DNA of 64,000 nt, taken from Candidatus Parvarchaeota archaeon (GTDB lineage Archaea > Nanobdellota > Nanobdellia > Parvarchaeales > Parvarchaeaceae). Made by a program: the position numbers and the translations under genes. Within the stretch, counting starts at the first letter, position 1, and every line of letters begins with the position of its first letter. Shown piece by piece: positions 8,681 through 16,535 of the stretch. The stretch spans positions 1 to 64,000 of the forward strand of contig JAPDMB010000001.1 of the NCBI GenBank assembly GCA_025920305.1, read 5' to 3'. A model generated the notes under the pieces. It saw nothing but the letters and a program-made list of their open reading frames with translations, did no database searches and was not told where the DNA came from.

Positions 8681-9088
8681 ATGGAGCGTTCTGACTTGAA
8701 GCAGGAAGCGCGGAAATTGGCCTTAAGCGAGGTCTCTAGAAAAGAAGCAGCTTCGAGGCTAGGTTTGAAATACTGGACGGTATATTTTTGGACAAAGGAC
8801 CTAAAGATACCACGGCATAGGGACACAAGCAAGCAGAAGAGGATACTGGATAAGATCATTAGCGACGGGTTTTATATCGCGAATGGAACAGACGATTTAA
8901 ACACTTTGAGAATCATGAAGGAGAGAAAGGGTATAAGGATAGTTTCCGCTGAGAATACCCACATCGGCTTCTTAAAAGGCAACGAGGAGAAAGCCTTCAA
9001 CGGTTTAATAAACTATAGAGGATTGAGTGGCGCTAACCACCAGAGATTAAATGAGATAAGAAAAGCGTTCGGGATCAAACCGCAGTGA
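8681..9088 (+). CDS. Helix-turn-helix protein, unknown role
   Basis: I do not recognise this 135-residue protein as a whole. Residues 17-45 (SEVSRKEAASRLGLKYWTVY) read as a helix-turn-helix like those of resolvases and homeodomain-type regulators. The C-terminal half (IRIVSAENTHIGFLKGNEEK and on) matches no fold I can name. The protein is basic and probably binds DNA. It lies alone between gapN and the thermosome gene, with its own AT-rich promoter region around 8640-8660. Confidence 0.6.
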   Translation: MERSDLKQEARKLALSEVSRKEAASRLGLKYWTVYFWTKDLKIPRHRDTSKQKRILDKIISDGFYIANGTDDLNTLRIMKERKGIRIVSAENTHIGFLKGNEEKAFNGLINYRGLSGANHQRLNEIRKAFGIKPQ

Positions 9089-9126
9089 AATTTAAAGCTT
9101 TGTCTGGGATTTTTCTGTTCATTTCG

Positions 9127-9213
9127 TTAAATATAAATAGTAGGAAATCAGATATAGTATCATATAAATAAAATAGATTGGACTTTTGGAAGTCTGATAT
9201 TTTGGTAGGAGGT
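9127..9213 (+). promoter_or_regulatory. Thermosome promoter and 5' leader
   Basis: A TATA-like box, TTAAATATAAATA, lies at 9127-9139, and a second AT-rich box (CATATAAATA) at 9161-9170. A small hairpin (GACTT 9181-9185, loop TTGG, AAGTC 9190-9194) is followed by a strong Shine-Dalgarno, AGGAGGT at 9207-9213, four bases before the ATG. Most genes here have no such Shine-Dalgarno, so this marks a leadered, well-expressed mRNA. The hairpin's role is unknown. Confidence 0.55.
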
Positions 9214-9217
9214 AATT

Positions 9218-10861
9218 ATGGCAGAAGCAGTACAACCAATTTTCATCTTGCCCGAGGGGTACACCAGGACCACAGGTAAGGATGCGCAGAGGAACAACAT
9301 AGCATCAGCTAAAGCCGTTGCAGCGGCCGTCAAATCTACTTTAGGGCCAAGAGGCATGGATAAGATGCTAGTTGACAATCTCGGCGACATAACTATAACA
9401 AACGACGGTGTGACCGTCCTGAAGAGCATGGAGGTGGATAACCCCGCTGCGAAGATGATAGTGGAGGTCGCAAAAGCCCAGGAGGAGGAAGTGGGAGACG
9501 GAACTACTACAGCGGTGATCCTCGCCGGTGAACTGCTCAAAAATGCTGAAGCTTTGCTGGATCAGGGGATCCACTCAAGTTTGATAAATAGAGGTTATAG
9601 ACTAGCTGCAGCAAAAGCGCAGGAAACCCTTGATGAGATAAAGGTGAAGTTGGATATCAACAATAAAGAAGACCTCAGAAAAATAGTTAGGACTGCGATA
9701 ATAAGCAAGAACATAAGCGGGGATGAGACCCTTCTGAATTTGATAGTCGACGCTATAATGTATGTAAAGGATGCGAATGATAAAAAAGAGGTTGATATAG
9801 ACGATATCAAAATAGAGAAGAAGGTCGGCGGCGGCTTATCTGATTCTAAGCTTATAAAAGGTATTGTAATTGAGAAAGAGAAAGTGCATCCAGACATGCC
9901 GAACGAGATTAGGAACGCTAAAATTGCACTGTTGAACCTAGCTTTAGAGATCGAGAAGACAAATATCGACGCGCAGTTAAGGATAGATAAGCCAGAGCAG
10001 CTGCAGGCTTTCTTAGGCGAAGAGGAGAAGATGTTTAAGGAGATGGTTGATAAGGTTAAAGCCTCCGGCGCGAATGTCGTAGTGTGCCAAAAAGGTATAG
10101 ATGATACTGCGCAGTTTTTCCTATCAAAAGCCCACATATTGGCTTTCAGAAGGGTCTCTGAAAGCGATATGAAGAAAATAGGCAAGGCAACTGGGGCAAA
10201 GGTAGTATCCACATTAAGTGAGTTAGAACCAGGCGCTTTAGGCGAAGCTGGGTACGTGCATACTGAGAAAATTGGGGGAGAGGACATGGCTATAATTGAA
10301 GAGTGCAAGAACCCGAAGGCCGTCACACTCCTTTTGAGGGGCGGGACGGAGCACGTTGTGGATGAGGCTAAGAGAGCTGTGGAGGACAGCCTTGGAGACT
10401 TGAAGGCATTAATAGAGAGCGGTGGCAGCGTCGTTGCTGGCGGCGGCGCATGCGAGATGGAAGTCTCTAAGAAACTTAAGGACTTTGCTGCAACCTTGGA
10501 AGGAAGAGAGCAGCTTGCTGTCGATGCCTTTGCAGATTCTCTGGAGATAATTCCAAAGACATTGGCTGAGAATGCAGGTATGGACCCTATAGATATATTA
10601 GTAGATCTAAGGGCCGAGCACAAGAAAGGAAACACTTGGGCTGGTGTAGACCTGTCAGATATTTCGCAGCCGAAGGTTGCAGATATGCTTAAAGCCAGTG
10701 TATTGGAACCGGTCAATGTGAAGAAACAGGCCATAAAAAGTTCGAGTGAAGTGGCGATAATGATATTAAAGATAGACGATATAATCGCTGCAGGTAAATC
10801 TGCGAATCAGTCTGCGCAGCCACCAGCCGGTGGAGGGTACGGCGGCGGATACGGTGATTAA
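9218..10861 (+). CDS. thsA: Thermosome subunit (group II chaperonin)
   Basis: This is the archaeal Hsp60 of the CCT family, forming double-ring folding chambers. The 547-residue protein opens with the thermosome motif [15 protein letters not shown] and contains [23 protein letters not shown] and the catalytic DGTTTAVI loop. [11 protein letters not shown] lies in the C-terminal equatorial half. It ends in the Gly-Tyr-rich tail [10 protein letters not shown], common in thermosomes. It is the only chaperonin gene in the window and heads a cluster with LSm and L37e. Confidence 0.97.
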   Translation: MAEAVQPIFILPEGYTRTTGKDAQRNNIASAKAVAAAVKSTLGPRGMDKMLVDNLGDITITNDGVTVLKSMEVDNPAAKMIVEVAKAQEEEVGDGTTTAVILAGELLKNAEALLDQGIHSSLINRGYRLAAAKAQETLDEIKVKLDINNKEDLRKIVRTAIISKNISGDETLLNLIVDAIMYVKDANDKKEVDIDDIKIEKKVGGGLSDSKLIKGIVIEKEKVHPDMPNEIRNAKIALLNLALEIEKTNIDAQLRIDKPEQLQAFLGEEEKMFKEMVDKVKASGANVVVCQKGIDDTAQFFLSKAHILAFRRVSESDMKKIGKATGAKVVSTLSELEPGALGEAGYVHTEKIGGEDMAIIEECKNPKAVTLLLRGGTEHVVDEAKRAVEDSLGDLKALIESGGSVVAGGGACEMEVSKKLKDFAATLEGREQLAVDAFADSLEIIPKTLAENAGMDPIDILVDLRAEHKKGNTWAGVDLSDISQPKVADMLKASVLEPVNVKKQAIKSSSEVAIMILKIDDIIAAGKSANQSAQPPAGGGYGGGYGD

Positions 10862-10863
10862 GG

Positions 10864-11094
10864 ATGAGCGAGAATGCACGGCCGTTGGACCTGCTCAACA
10901 GCGCAAAGGGTAAGAATATCCTTGTGGAGCTTAAGAATGGCCATTCCATATCTGGGAAGCTGATCACTTTCGATGTTCATATAAACCTGACTCTGGAGAA
11001 CGCTGAAGACAAGGTCAATGGAGAGGTCGTAAGAAAGCTTGGTTACCTCTTCATAAAAGGTGATACGGTGGTGTTAGTTTCCCCTACTTTATGA
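10864..11094 (+). CDS. LSm/Sm-like archaeal RNA-binding protein
   Basis: This 76-residue protein is an Sm-fold protein forming heptameric RNA-binding rings. Sm1 is visible as GKNILVELKNGHSISGKLITFD, with the Sm1 Asp before HINLTLENAE. Sm2 appears as LGYLFIKGDTVVLVSP, where the ligand-binding motif is FIKGD in place of the usual IRGD/VRGD. It starts 2 bases after the thermosome stop and overlaps the L37e gene by 4 bases. LSm next to L37e is a conserved archaeal pair. Confidence 0.93.
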   Translation: MSENARPLDLLNSAKGKNILVELKNGHSISGKLITFDVHINLTLENAEDKVNGEVVRKLGYLFIKGDTVVLVSPTL

Positions 11095-11273
11095 GCACGG
11101 CATCGATGGGTTTGCACAACAGGAAGAATCCGCACGTCAGATGCAGGAGATGCGGTAAATATTCATATAACGCTAGAAAGCATCGCTGCTCCCATTGCGG
11201 ATACGGTGAGACCTCCAAACTTCGAAATTATTCCTGGCTGAATAAGGACATAAATGGGAGAAGGAAAAATTAG
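11091..11273 (+). CDS. rpl37e: Large-subunit ribosomal protein L37e
   Basis: This small basic zinc-binding ribosomal protein has 60 residues. The zinc finger is CRRCGKYSYNARKHRCSHCG with all four cysteines, followed by KLRNYSWLNK as in the eL37 family. The overlap with the LSm gene (ATGA) implies translational coupling. It converges on trpS with a 4-base gap. Confidence 0.95.
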   Translation: MSTASMGLHNRKNPHVRCRRCGKYSYNARKHRCSHCGYGETSKLRNYSWLNKDINGRRKN

Positions 11274-11277
11274 AAAT

Positions 11278-12444
11278 TTATCCCTTATTTTCCCTTTTAA
11301 GTTGGTCTCTTAGTTTCTCCTCGTCAAACATAAACTTATCTAGGTCATCTTTTACTTTCTCTCGGTTCTTCCTAATCTGTTCAAGTACTCTATTTATGGT
11401 GTCAGCTGCTATCTCTTTCATCTCTCCGCTGGTTATCTCCCCCCGGCTGTATTCTTCCCTTATCTTATCTATCTTATCAGCATCGTCTTCCAATGTCATG
11501 AATGAATTGAATGCAAAGTCGACTTCTATGTTGGCTCCATACTTTTTCTGCTCCTCTAGCGTGTCCCTTCCGCCGGAGAAGGCATATTTCATCAGTTTCC
11601 TTTTAACTGTCTTTTCATCGTCGTCCAAGAATATGCCGGTCATCTCATCGGACGAGGACATTTTCGTAGTCTGGCCTCTAAGTGCCGGTATGAATTTTGA
11701 CATTATGGAAGCGGGTTTTTCAAAGCCTAATTTAGGGAGGACATCTCTGGCAACCCTGAAGTACGGATCTTGGTCTATGGCATATGGTATAAGGCAGTTA
11801 TACCTCTCTCCGCTTAACGCAGAAAGCAGAAATGCAGGCACGATCTGGATGGAAGGGAAGAACAGTTTGCCGATATTGTCAGAATCGTTCACTCCGAAGA
11901 CGGCTTTTATTGTAGATACAGTCACCTTCTTTGCAACATCCGTGGCATAGTAATACAATGTTTTAGCGGATTGATAGTCCGCTATAACGTGAGTCTTCTC
12001 GGGTTTGAAGCCCAGGCTTAGAATACTTATTATATTATCCTCTTTTATCCTCTCCACTTCTTCCTTTGTCAGTTTTTCTTTGACCATGAACTTCTCATCA
12101 TCTGTAATCTGTATCAGTAAATGTACATCAAATTTGTCCTGCAGCCATTTGGTGAATCTAAACGGTATCAGGTGGCCTATATGCATCTTGCCGGAAGGCC
12201 CTCTGCCTGTGTAAAGATAGAATTTCTCGTTTTTCTTGTATCCGTCCAAAAGGCTATCCAAGTTTCTATGCGCATAGAATAGTCTGTTTTTTAGATATGG
12301 ATGCAGGTCTTTGGTATAAGATTTGATTTTTTCGAGTATCTTATCATCTATGAGGGATGCGCCGAATCTTTGCACAAGTTTTGAGTAAGCAGCTTCGTCT
12401 AGCCTTCCGCTTACTTCCCATGGCGTTACATTCAGTTCTTCCAT
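11278..12444 (-). CDS. trpS: Tryptophanyl-tRNA synthetase
   Basis: This class Ic synthetase charges tRNA-Trp. The 388-residue protein has the HIGH-type motif in GRGPSGKMHIGHLIPF and the KMSKS-type loop TTKMSSSD. AIDQDPYFRVARD is the substrate-binding region typical of the archaeal/eukaryotic TrpRS branch. The N-terminal extension (NVTPWEVSG) is also typical of that branch. It is convergent with the L37e gene. Confidence 0.95.
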   Translation of the reverse strand: MEELNVTPWEVSGRLDEAAYSKLVQRFGASLIDDKILEKIKSYTKDLHPYLKNRLFYAHRNLDSLLDGYKKNEKFYLYTGRGPSGKMHIGHLIPFRFTKWLQDKFDVHLLIQITDDEKFMVKEKLTKEEVERIKEDNIISILSLGFKPEKTHVIADYQSAKTLYYYATDVAKKVTVSTIKAVFGVNDSDNIGKLFFPSIQIVPAFLLSALSGERYNCLIPYAIDQDPYFRVARDVLPKLGFEKPASIMSKFIPALRGQTTKMSSSDEMTGIFLDDDEKTVKRKLMKYAFSGGRDTLEEQKKYGANIEVDFAFNSFMTLEDDADKIDKIREEYSRGEITSGEMKEIAADTINRVLEQIRKNREKVKDDLDKFMFDEEKLRDQLKRENKG

Positions 12445-12544
12445 GCTCTAATATATCTTTGTCTCGTATTAAAGTTTTAGAGTATTTTCCCCTGATTTTA
12501 TATGTGCTCACAAACTTTTTTCGAACGGAAAAGTATTTATACTC

Positions 12545-12570
12545 TAATTACATATAATTATATGTAATTA
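12545..12570. promoter_or_regulatory. Perfect 26-base palindrome at the RHH gene start (probable operator)
   Basis: The 26 bases starting TAATTACATATAATTATA form a perfect inverted repeat with no spacer, and the last base is the A of the start codon. A TATA-like box (TATTTATA, 12534-12541) lies about 25 bases before the palindrome centre, so the repeat covers the predicted transcription start. Palindromes at this position are typical operators for ribbon-helix-helix repressors; autoregulation by the downstream gene is inferred. Confidence 0.7.
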
Positions 12571-12806
12571 TGGAAAGGAAAGGCGCGGGATATAATAGCA
12601 GCAAAAAATTCACAACGGTTTCTCTGCCGAAGCCATTGGCAGTCAAGCTCAATAAGATAATAAGTGGGACAGGGTTTACCTCCTTATCCAGCTTTGTTGA
12701 GTATGTTATGAGGGAGATAGTTGTGAACGAAATGGAAGGAAGTAAAGGTAAGAACGTAGACGTTTCAGACGTCGAAGAAAAACTAAGGAGGTTGGGATAT
12801 CTATGA
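12570..12806 (+). CDS. Ribbon-helix-helix DNA-binding protein
   Basis: This 78-residue protein has the ribbon-helix-helix pattern. A basic start leads into the DNA-reading strand KKFTTVSLPKPLAVKLNKI (about 12-30), then helices GFTSLSSFVEYVMREIVVNE. It probably dimerises and binds the palindrome that abuts its own start codon. The C-terminus (VEEKLRRLGYL) resembles the extreme C-terminus of the next gene product (EKLRLFGYM). The downstream gene overlaps it by 4 bases, so the pair forms an operon probably controlled by this protein. Confidence 0.8.
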   Translation: MERKGAGYNSSKKFTTVSLPKPLAVKLNKIISGTGFTSLSSFVEYVMREIVVNEMEGSKGKNVDVSDVEEKLRRLGYL

Positions 12807-13639
12807 ATTTGGAAAAAAACAGGGATTCAATGCATCCGAATAGAATAGAGGGCGGGTTATCGCTGGATGCTAAGGAAAGTATAGCCAAGATAGTGATAGA
12901 AGATGCCCTTAAGAGATTCAAGAGGCCTACTGTGGTCTGGAGCGCAGGTAAGGATAGTACCGTCGTGCTGGATCTAGTATTGAAGGTGTGCAAAAAAATT
13001 GGAGTGAGTAATCCCCCTGCTTTATTTATAGATCACGGCCAGCATTATGATGAGACGATGAAGATGCTTTCGGACGTAAGCAACAGATGGAAGTTCAAAT
13101 TGATATATGCCAGGAACGAGAACGTGCTTAAAAACGTTGATAAAAATAACAAAATTAAGGTAAAATCTTTGGATAAGAAGAACCAGGAGGAGGTAAGTCG
13201 TATAGGTTTTAAGGGCGAGGAGTTTGAATATGGGTTGGAAACAGAGGTAGGCAATCATCTTCTTAAGACGGTGGCGATGAATGATGCTATAGAAAAATAC
13301 CGGTTCGATGCCCTGTTCACAGGGATCAGATGGGATGAAAATGAAGCAAGATCCAGGGAGGTATTTATAAGCCCAAGAGCATATCCAGAGCATGTACGTG
13401 TTCAGCCGATACTCCCATTTACCGAAAGAAATGTCTGGGAGTATATATTTAAGTATAACTTACCGGTGCATCCCCTCTATAAACAAGGCTATCGTTCGAT
13501 AGACGGCAAATTCGATTCAAAGAAGACAAGCGATTTACCGGCCTGGGAGCAGGATCTTGAGAATACAAGGGAGAGGGCTGGCAGGTCCCAGGACAAAGAA
13601 GGTGTGATGGAGAAGCTTAGGCTTTTCGGTTACATGTGA
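12803..13639 (+). CDS. PAPS-reductase/CysD-family adenylyl-binding protein
   Basis: This 278-residue protein belongs to the PP-loop ATPase superfamily, in the PAPS reductase/sulfate adenylyltransferase small subunit branch. The PP-loop is VVWSAGKDSTVVLDLV (44-59). LFIDHGQHYDETM follows, then FTGIRWDENEARS, and the terminal NTRERAGRSQDKEGVMEKLR is close to the CysD C-terminal motif. No CysN-type GTPase or sulfite reductase gene is nearby, so classical sulfate activation is not supported. Its substrate is unknown. It is the second gene of the RHH operon. Confidence 0.75.
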   Translation: MNLEKNRDSMHPNRIEGGLSLDAKESIAKIVIEDALKRFKRPTVVWSAGKDSTVVLDLVLKVCKKIGVSNPPALFIDHGQHYDETMKMLSDVSNRWKFKLIYARNENVLKNVDKNNKIKVKSLDKKNQEEVSRIGFKGEEFEYGLETEVGNHLLKTVAMNDAIEKYRFDALFTGIRWDENEARSREVFISPRAYPEHVRVQPILPFTERNVWEYIFKYNLPVHPLYKQGYRSIDGKFDSKKTSDLPAWEQDLENTRERAGRSQDKEGVMEKLRLFGYM

Positions 13640-13697
13640 ACCTTCTAGATAGCGGAACATATATATTAAATTGAAACATTAGATACTAAGTACTGGT

Positions 13698-13796
13698 GGC
13701 TCGATAGCTTAGCTCGGTTAGAGCACTGCTCTTATATAAGCATGCTCCAATATTTAGGTAAAGCAGGGGTCGCGAGTTCAAATCTCGCTCGAGCCA
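13698..13796 (+). tRNA. tRNA-Ile(UAU) with a 24-base intron
   Basis: The cloverleaf is complete: acceptor GGCTCGA/TCGAGCC, D-stem GCTT/GAGC, anticodon stem CTGCT/AGCAG, variable loop GGGTC, T-arm GCGAG-TTCAAAT-CTCGC, discriminator A. The anticodon loop is interrupted after A37 by an intron at 13737-13760. Removing it gives the loop CTTATAA with anticodon TAT (13733-13735). Bases C32-A35 pair with 13755-13758 (TAGG), leaving two 3-base bulges (T36-A37-T and TA-A38) as expected for a bulge-helix-bulge site. CCA is not encoded. The isoleucine identity rests on the anticodon. Confidence 0.85.
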
Positions 13797-13800
13797 TCTT

Positions 13801-14532
13801 TTAGATAGAACTCAGTATTTGCTTCGCGAATCTTGGGTTATTGCTAGTTATAGAATCCACACCTATGCTGACGGCTCTCCTTATATCCAATTCTGTATCC
13901 ACAGTCCATGCGGCAACCTTGAACCCGTTCTTATGGGCTAAGTCTACGTCGTCCTTGTAGATAAGATAAAAATCGGGCTGGACCCAGTTTCCGCCTAATC
14001 TTTTCGATATATCCACCATCCAGCTCACCTTTGAAACGAAAAGTACGCCTAAACTGATGCTCTTATCAAGCTCTCTCAGCCTCTCTAACGAGTCAAAGTC
14101 GAATGATATTATCTGGACGTTATTCTTAAGCTTGAAATCATCGATCAGATCGAGGACCTTTTCTTCTATGTGCGGATATATCTTATAGCTCTGTTTGATC
14201 TCCAAATAATAATGAATATCAGTCCCAACCTCCTCAAAGACCTCCTTAAGCGTAGGTACTCGTGTTTTCTCCCATTTTTTTCCGAATTTAATGCCTGCGT
14301 CCAGCTTCTTTATCTCATCGAGAGTGTGATCGTGTATGAATCCCCTGCCTTCCGTTGTACGGTCTAGGGTTTCATCATGCATCACCACAAGTTCATTGTC
14401 CTTCGTGGTGTGGAGATCCATCTCAACGCCATATACACCTATCTCTTTAGCGGTTTTAAAGGAGGGGATGGTGTTTTCAGGCGCTTCGAAAGCTGCGCCG
14501 CGGTGCCCATATAGAAGCGGCTTTTCCATCAT
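13801..14532 (-). CDS. Glycerophosphodiester phosphodiesterase
   Basis: This 243-residue TIM-barrel enzyme should hydrolyse glycerophosphodiesters to glycerol phosphate and an alcohol. The N-terminus has GHRGAAFEAPENT (His and Arg of the HRG motif and the Glu of EN). VEMDLHTTKDNELVVMHD supplies the metal-binding Glu/Asp and the second catalytic His. YYLEIK carries a later Glu. The first two codons are both ATG, so 14529 is an equal start. It ends 4 bases after tRNA-Ile(UAU), in the opposite direction. Confidence 0.92.
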   Translation of the reverse strand: MMEKPLLYGHRGAAFEAPENTIPSFKTAKEIGVYGVEMDLHTTKDNELVVMHDETLDRTTEGRGFIHDHTLDEIKKLDAGIKFGKKWEKTRVPTLKEVFEEVGTDIHYYLEIKQSYKIYPHIEEKVLDLIDDFKLKNNVQIISFDFDSLERLRELDKSISLGVLFVSKVSWMVDISKRLGGNWVQPDFYLIYKDDVDLAHKNGFKVAAWTVDTELDIRRAVSIGVDSITSNNPRFAKQILSSI

Positions 14533-14602
14533 TGAATTAGTCTTCCCTGAAATATAAGCCTTTAAAGCGTTAAAAACGGTAAGATGATGATAAATAAATC
14601 AG

Positions 14603-15280
14603 ATGAATGCTCAATACTTACACATGGTTAGATACGCCCTTGTTTTTAGTAAAGACATCAGAGAAGAAGCTCATAAATTCTATATGATCTGCCATAGACT
14701 GAAGAGATGGCATTCTAATGTGGTTTTAATCGTTTTGGATGCGTGCTTAACCAGCAGCGGTTTGAACTACTTCAATGTCGTGGTGCCGAGGGTTGAGGCC
14801 TTCTATAAAGACTATATGAGGGATGATGCTAACCGCGGTATAGATTGGGCTCTATCAAAGAGAGATTCGATGGATCTCTTGTCATTATTTAACAATAAGA
14901 GGATATGGGGTTGCTTCTTTGACATACTGTCAAGATTGTCTGATTCAAGGATCAAGGGCGAGAAGGACATGGAAACCTTTAAAAGGTGGGCTGTGTCAGC
15001 TGATTATAAGAGCATTGATTCTGATCCTATAGGGATGATAAAAGGCGTTGGAATAAACACTTTCCAATATCTCAGGATGCAGGCTGGCGTAGACACAATC
15101 ATGCCGGATAAAATAATAAAGAGGTGGATTGAAAATTACACCGGTAAGAAGATCAAAGATGAGTTCGAATGCATAGATTTAGGGGCTAAAATATCAAAGA
15201 GCATGAAGGTAAGCCCGATAGAGCTATGCTGGGCGGTCTGGATAAAGGAAAGCGATGAACGCGGGAGGCCTATAGTCTAA
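14603..15280 (+). CDS. Protein with a helix-hairpin-helix (DNA-glycosylase-like) segment
   Basis: This 225-residue protein is all-helical in appearance. The clearest feature is IKGVGINTFQYLRMQAGVDT near residues 146-165, followed by IMPDKIIKRWIE. This resembles the helix-hairpin-helix and following Asp region of HhH-GPD base-excision glycosylases and related uncharacterised archaeal proteins. There is no iron-sulfur cysteine cluster. A DNA-binding or repair role is an inference from that motif only. An ATG at 14624 is an alternative start. The gene ends 37 bases before a tnpB relic. Confidence 0.5.
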   Translation: MNAQYLHMVRYALVFSKDIREEAHKFYMICHRLKRWHSNVVLIVLDACLTSSGLNYFNVVVPRVEAFYKDYMRDDANRGIDWALSKRDSMDLLSLFNNKRIWGCFFDILSRLSDSRIKGEKDMETFKRWAVSADYKSIDSDPIGMIKGVGINTFQYLRMQAGVDTIMPDKIIKRWIENYTGKKIKDEFECIDLGAKISKSMKVSPIELCWAVWIKESDERGRPIV

Positions 15281-15317
15281 CAAAGTGAGCTGGAAATCCC
15301 TTCGAATTAGCAAGTGG

Positions 15318-15410
15318 ATGAAAGCGAGCAAAGCGATGGCATATAAGTTCAGGATGCATCCAGATGCAGAAAACAGGAAGAGATTATACTGCGCCGTAGG
15401 ACGAATCATC
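15318..15410 (+). pseudogene. tnpB (IS200/IS605 OrfB) N-terminal relic
   Basis: Reading from the ATG at 15318 gives MKASKAMAYKFRMHPDAENR followed by KRLYCAVGR. The AYKFRxxPdaeqrkrL pattern is the hallmark N-terminus of TnpB proteins. After about 30 codons the similarity stops and the frame runs antisense into the pyrophosphatase gene. No RuvC motifs or zinc finger follow, so this is a truncated fossil, not a working nuclease. It sits in the 130-base gap between two converging genes. Confidence 0.6.
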
Positions 15411-15412
15411 CA

Positions 15413-15925
15413 TCAGCTCTTTATCGACGCCTCTTTAAGTTCTTTGATAGCCCCGTCTTTATTAGAAAAACCCTTGAATCTTACAAATTTGCCTTTTTCA
15501 AGTTCTTTCATATGCTCAAAAAAGTGCTTTATTTTATCTTTTAAATACTGCGGTATATCATCCATGGTCTTTATCATCGATGATGCAGGGTCTACTTTGT
15601 CTACGGGTACAGCGATTATCTTGTTGTCCGTACCAGCTTCATCTTCCATTAGCAAGAGCCCGATCGCCCTGCATTTTACAATGGTATTGGATGATATAGA
15701 AGCGGAGGATATGACCAAGACATCTAGTGGATCCCCGTCTTTGCTCTTCGTGTTAAGCGCAAAGCCATAATTTGTAGGGTATACCATGGATGTGAACAGT
15801 ATCCTATCTAGTTTTATGTTTTCTAGCTCCTCATCATATTCATACTTCATGTTGCTCCCCGCAGGTATCTCTATGAAGGTATAAAAGGTCTCAGGGAAGT
15901 CATCAGTTTGCTTATTGAATTCCAT
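15413..15925 (-). CDS. ppa: Inorganic pyrophosphatase (family I)
   Basis: This enzyme hydrolyses PPi to phosphate and drives biosynthesis forward. The 170-residue protein has FYTFIEIPAGSNMKYEYD at the N-terminus, YPTNYGFALNT, then the signature DGDPLDVLV with the Mg-binding aspartates, and later a VDPASSM segment. Soluble family I length is normal. The ATG at 15925 is chosen as the N-terminus closest to the family; a codon for Met 12 bases upstream is possible. It is convergent with the HhH gene, with the tnpB relic in between. Confidence 0.95.
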   Translation of the reverse strand: MEFNKQTDDFPETFYTFIEIPAGSNMKYEYDEELENIKLDRILFTSMVYPTNYGFALNTKSKDGDPLDVLVISSASISSNTIVKCRAIGLLLMEDEAGTDNKIIAVPVDKVDPASSMIKTMDDIPQYLKDKIKHFFEHMKELEKGKFVRFKGFSNKDGAIKELKEASIKS

Positions 15926-16019
15926 CAGACATATCATTATATTCTGGTATATAAATATTGCTGTCCATTGTAATCAGATGCGGAAAGTATTTTAACTTCA
16001 TGCAAATTTGTTATTCATA

Positions 16020-16093
16020 GGGTCGTTGGCCAAGTGGCCTAAGGCACTCGACTGATAATCGAGAGATCGGGGGTTCGAATCCCCCACGGCCCA
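16020..16093 (+). tRNA. tRNA-Ile(GAU)
   Basis: This is an intronless class I tRNA. The acceptor GGGTCGT pairs with ACGGCCC (one G-T), the D-stem is GCC/GGC, the anticodon stem CTCGA/TCGAG encloses CTGATAA with anticodon GAT, the variable loop is AGATC, the T-arm is GGGGG-TTCGAAT-CCCCC and the discriminator is A. CCA is not encoded. It decodes AUC/AUU, so AUA must be read by another tRNA, apparently the UAU one at 13698. Confidence 0.96.
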
Positions 16094-16157
16094 TCCTCTT
16101 GTATGCTGCCTTTATCCAGAAAAAAGTTATTTAACTCTAGGAATCCTTATAATCCGT

Positions 16158-16535
16158 ATGGTATTCACCATACCGGGAGCAGTCGTGCTGGTAGTATTCT
16201 CCATCCTTGCCGTACTTGGGTTTATATTGTTATATTTCATGGGCATTATCCTGGCAGTGATAAATAAGCACAAAGACGATAAGGCCCCTTTCACCTCATT
16301 TATGCTCCATCCGGATGATACAAAGAAGGAGATTGACAAGTTTCTATATGTCGGTGTAGCGATACTTTTAACGGGTATTTTTACCATCACACAAAAGCTT
16401 CTTGGACCAGTAAATCTGAATAACCCGTTGATACTTGTGACTTATCTGCTGGCATACGTGTTTGGAATAGTAAGCGCTGTTCTTGTAGTGTACATTGGAT
16501 ACAGGTGGTACAGAAAATTTAAGAGGTTCCTATGA
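16158..16535 (+). CDS. Small membrane protein, unknown
   Basis: This 125-residue protein is not recognised. Three hydrophobic segments (about residues 5-35, 62-80 and 90-115) predict three membrane helices, with a polar loop HKDDKAPFTSFMLHPDD between the first two. The C-terminus is basic (RWYRKFKRFL) and probably cytoplasmic. It overlaps the next membrane-protein gene by 4 bases, suggesting co-translation and possibly a complex. Confidence 0.65.
   Translation: MVFTIPGAVVLVVFSILAVLGFILLYFMGIILAVINKHKDDKAPFTSFMLHPDDTKKEIDKFLYVGVAILLTGIFTITQKLLGPVNLNNPLILVTYLLAYVFGIVSAVLVVYIGYRWYRKFKRFL

Noticed and set aside
9595..10734. 379-codon open frame on the minus strand inside the thermosome gene
   Set aside because: It is Ser/Ala/Phe-rich with no motif, fully antisense to a certain thermosome gene, and arises from the codon pattern of the plus strand.
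13733..13745. Reading the intron-containing tRNA as an elongator Met tRNA using the CAT inside the intron
   Set aside because: That CAT lies in the intron; the bulge-helix-bulge pairing and the 7-base loop require anticodon TAT.
15285..15770. 161-codon plus-strand frame over the pyrophosphatase gene
   Set aside because: Only its first about 30 codons make sense (the tnpB relic); the rest is antisense to pyrophosphatase.
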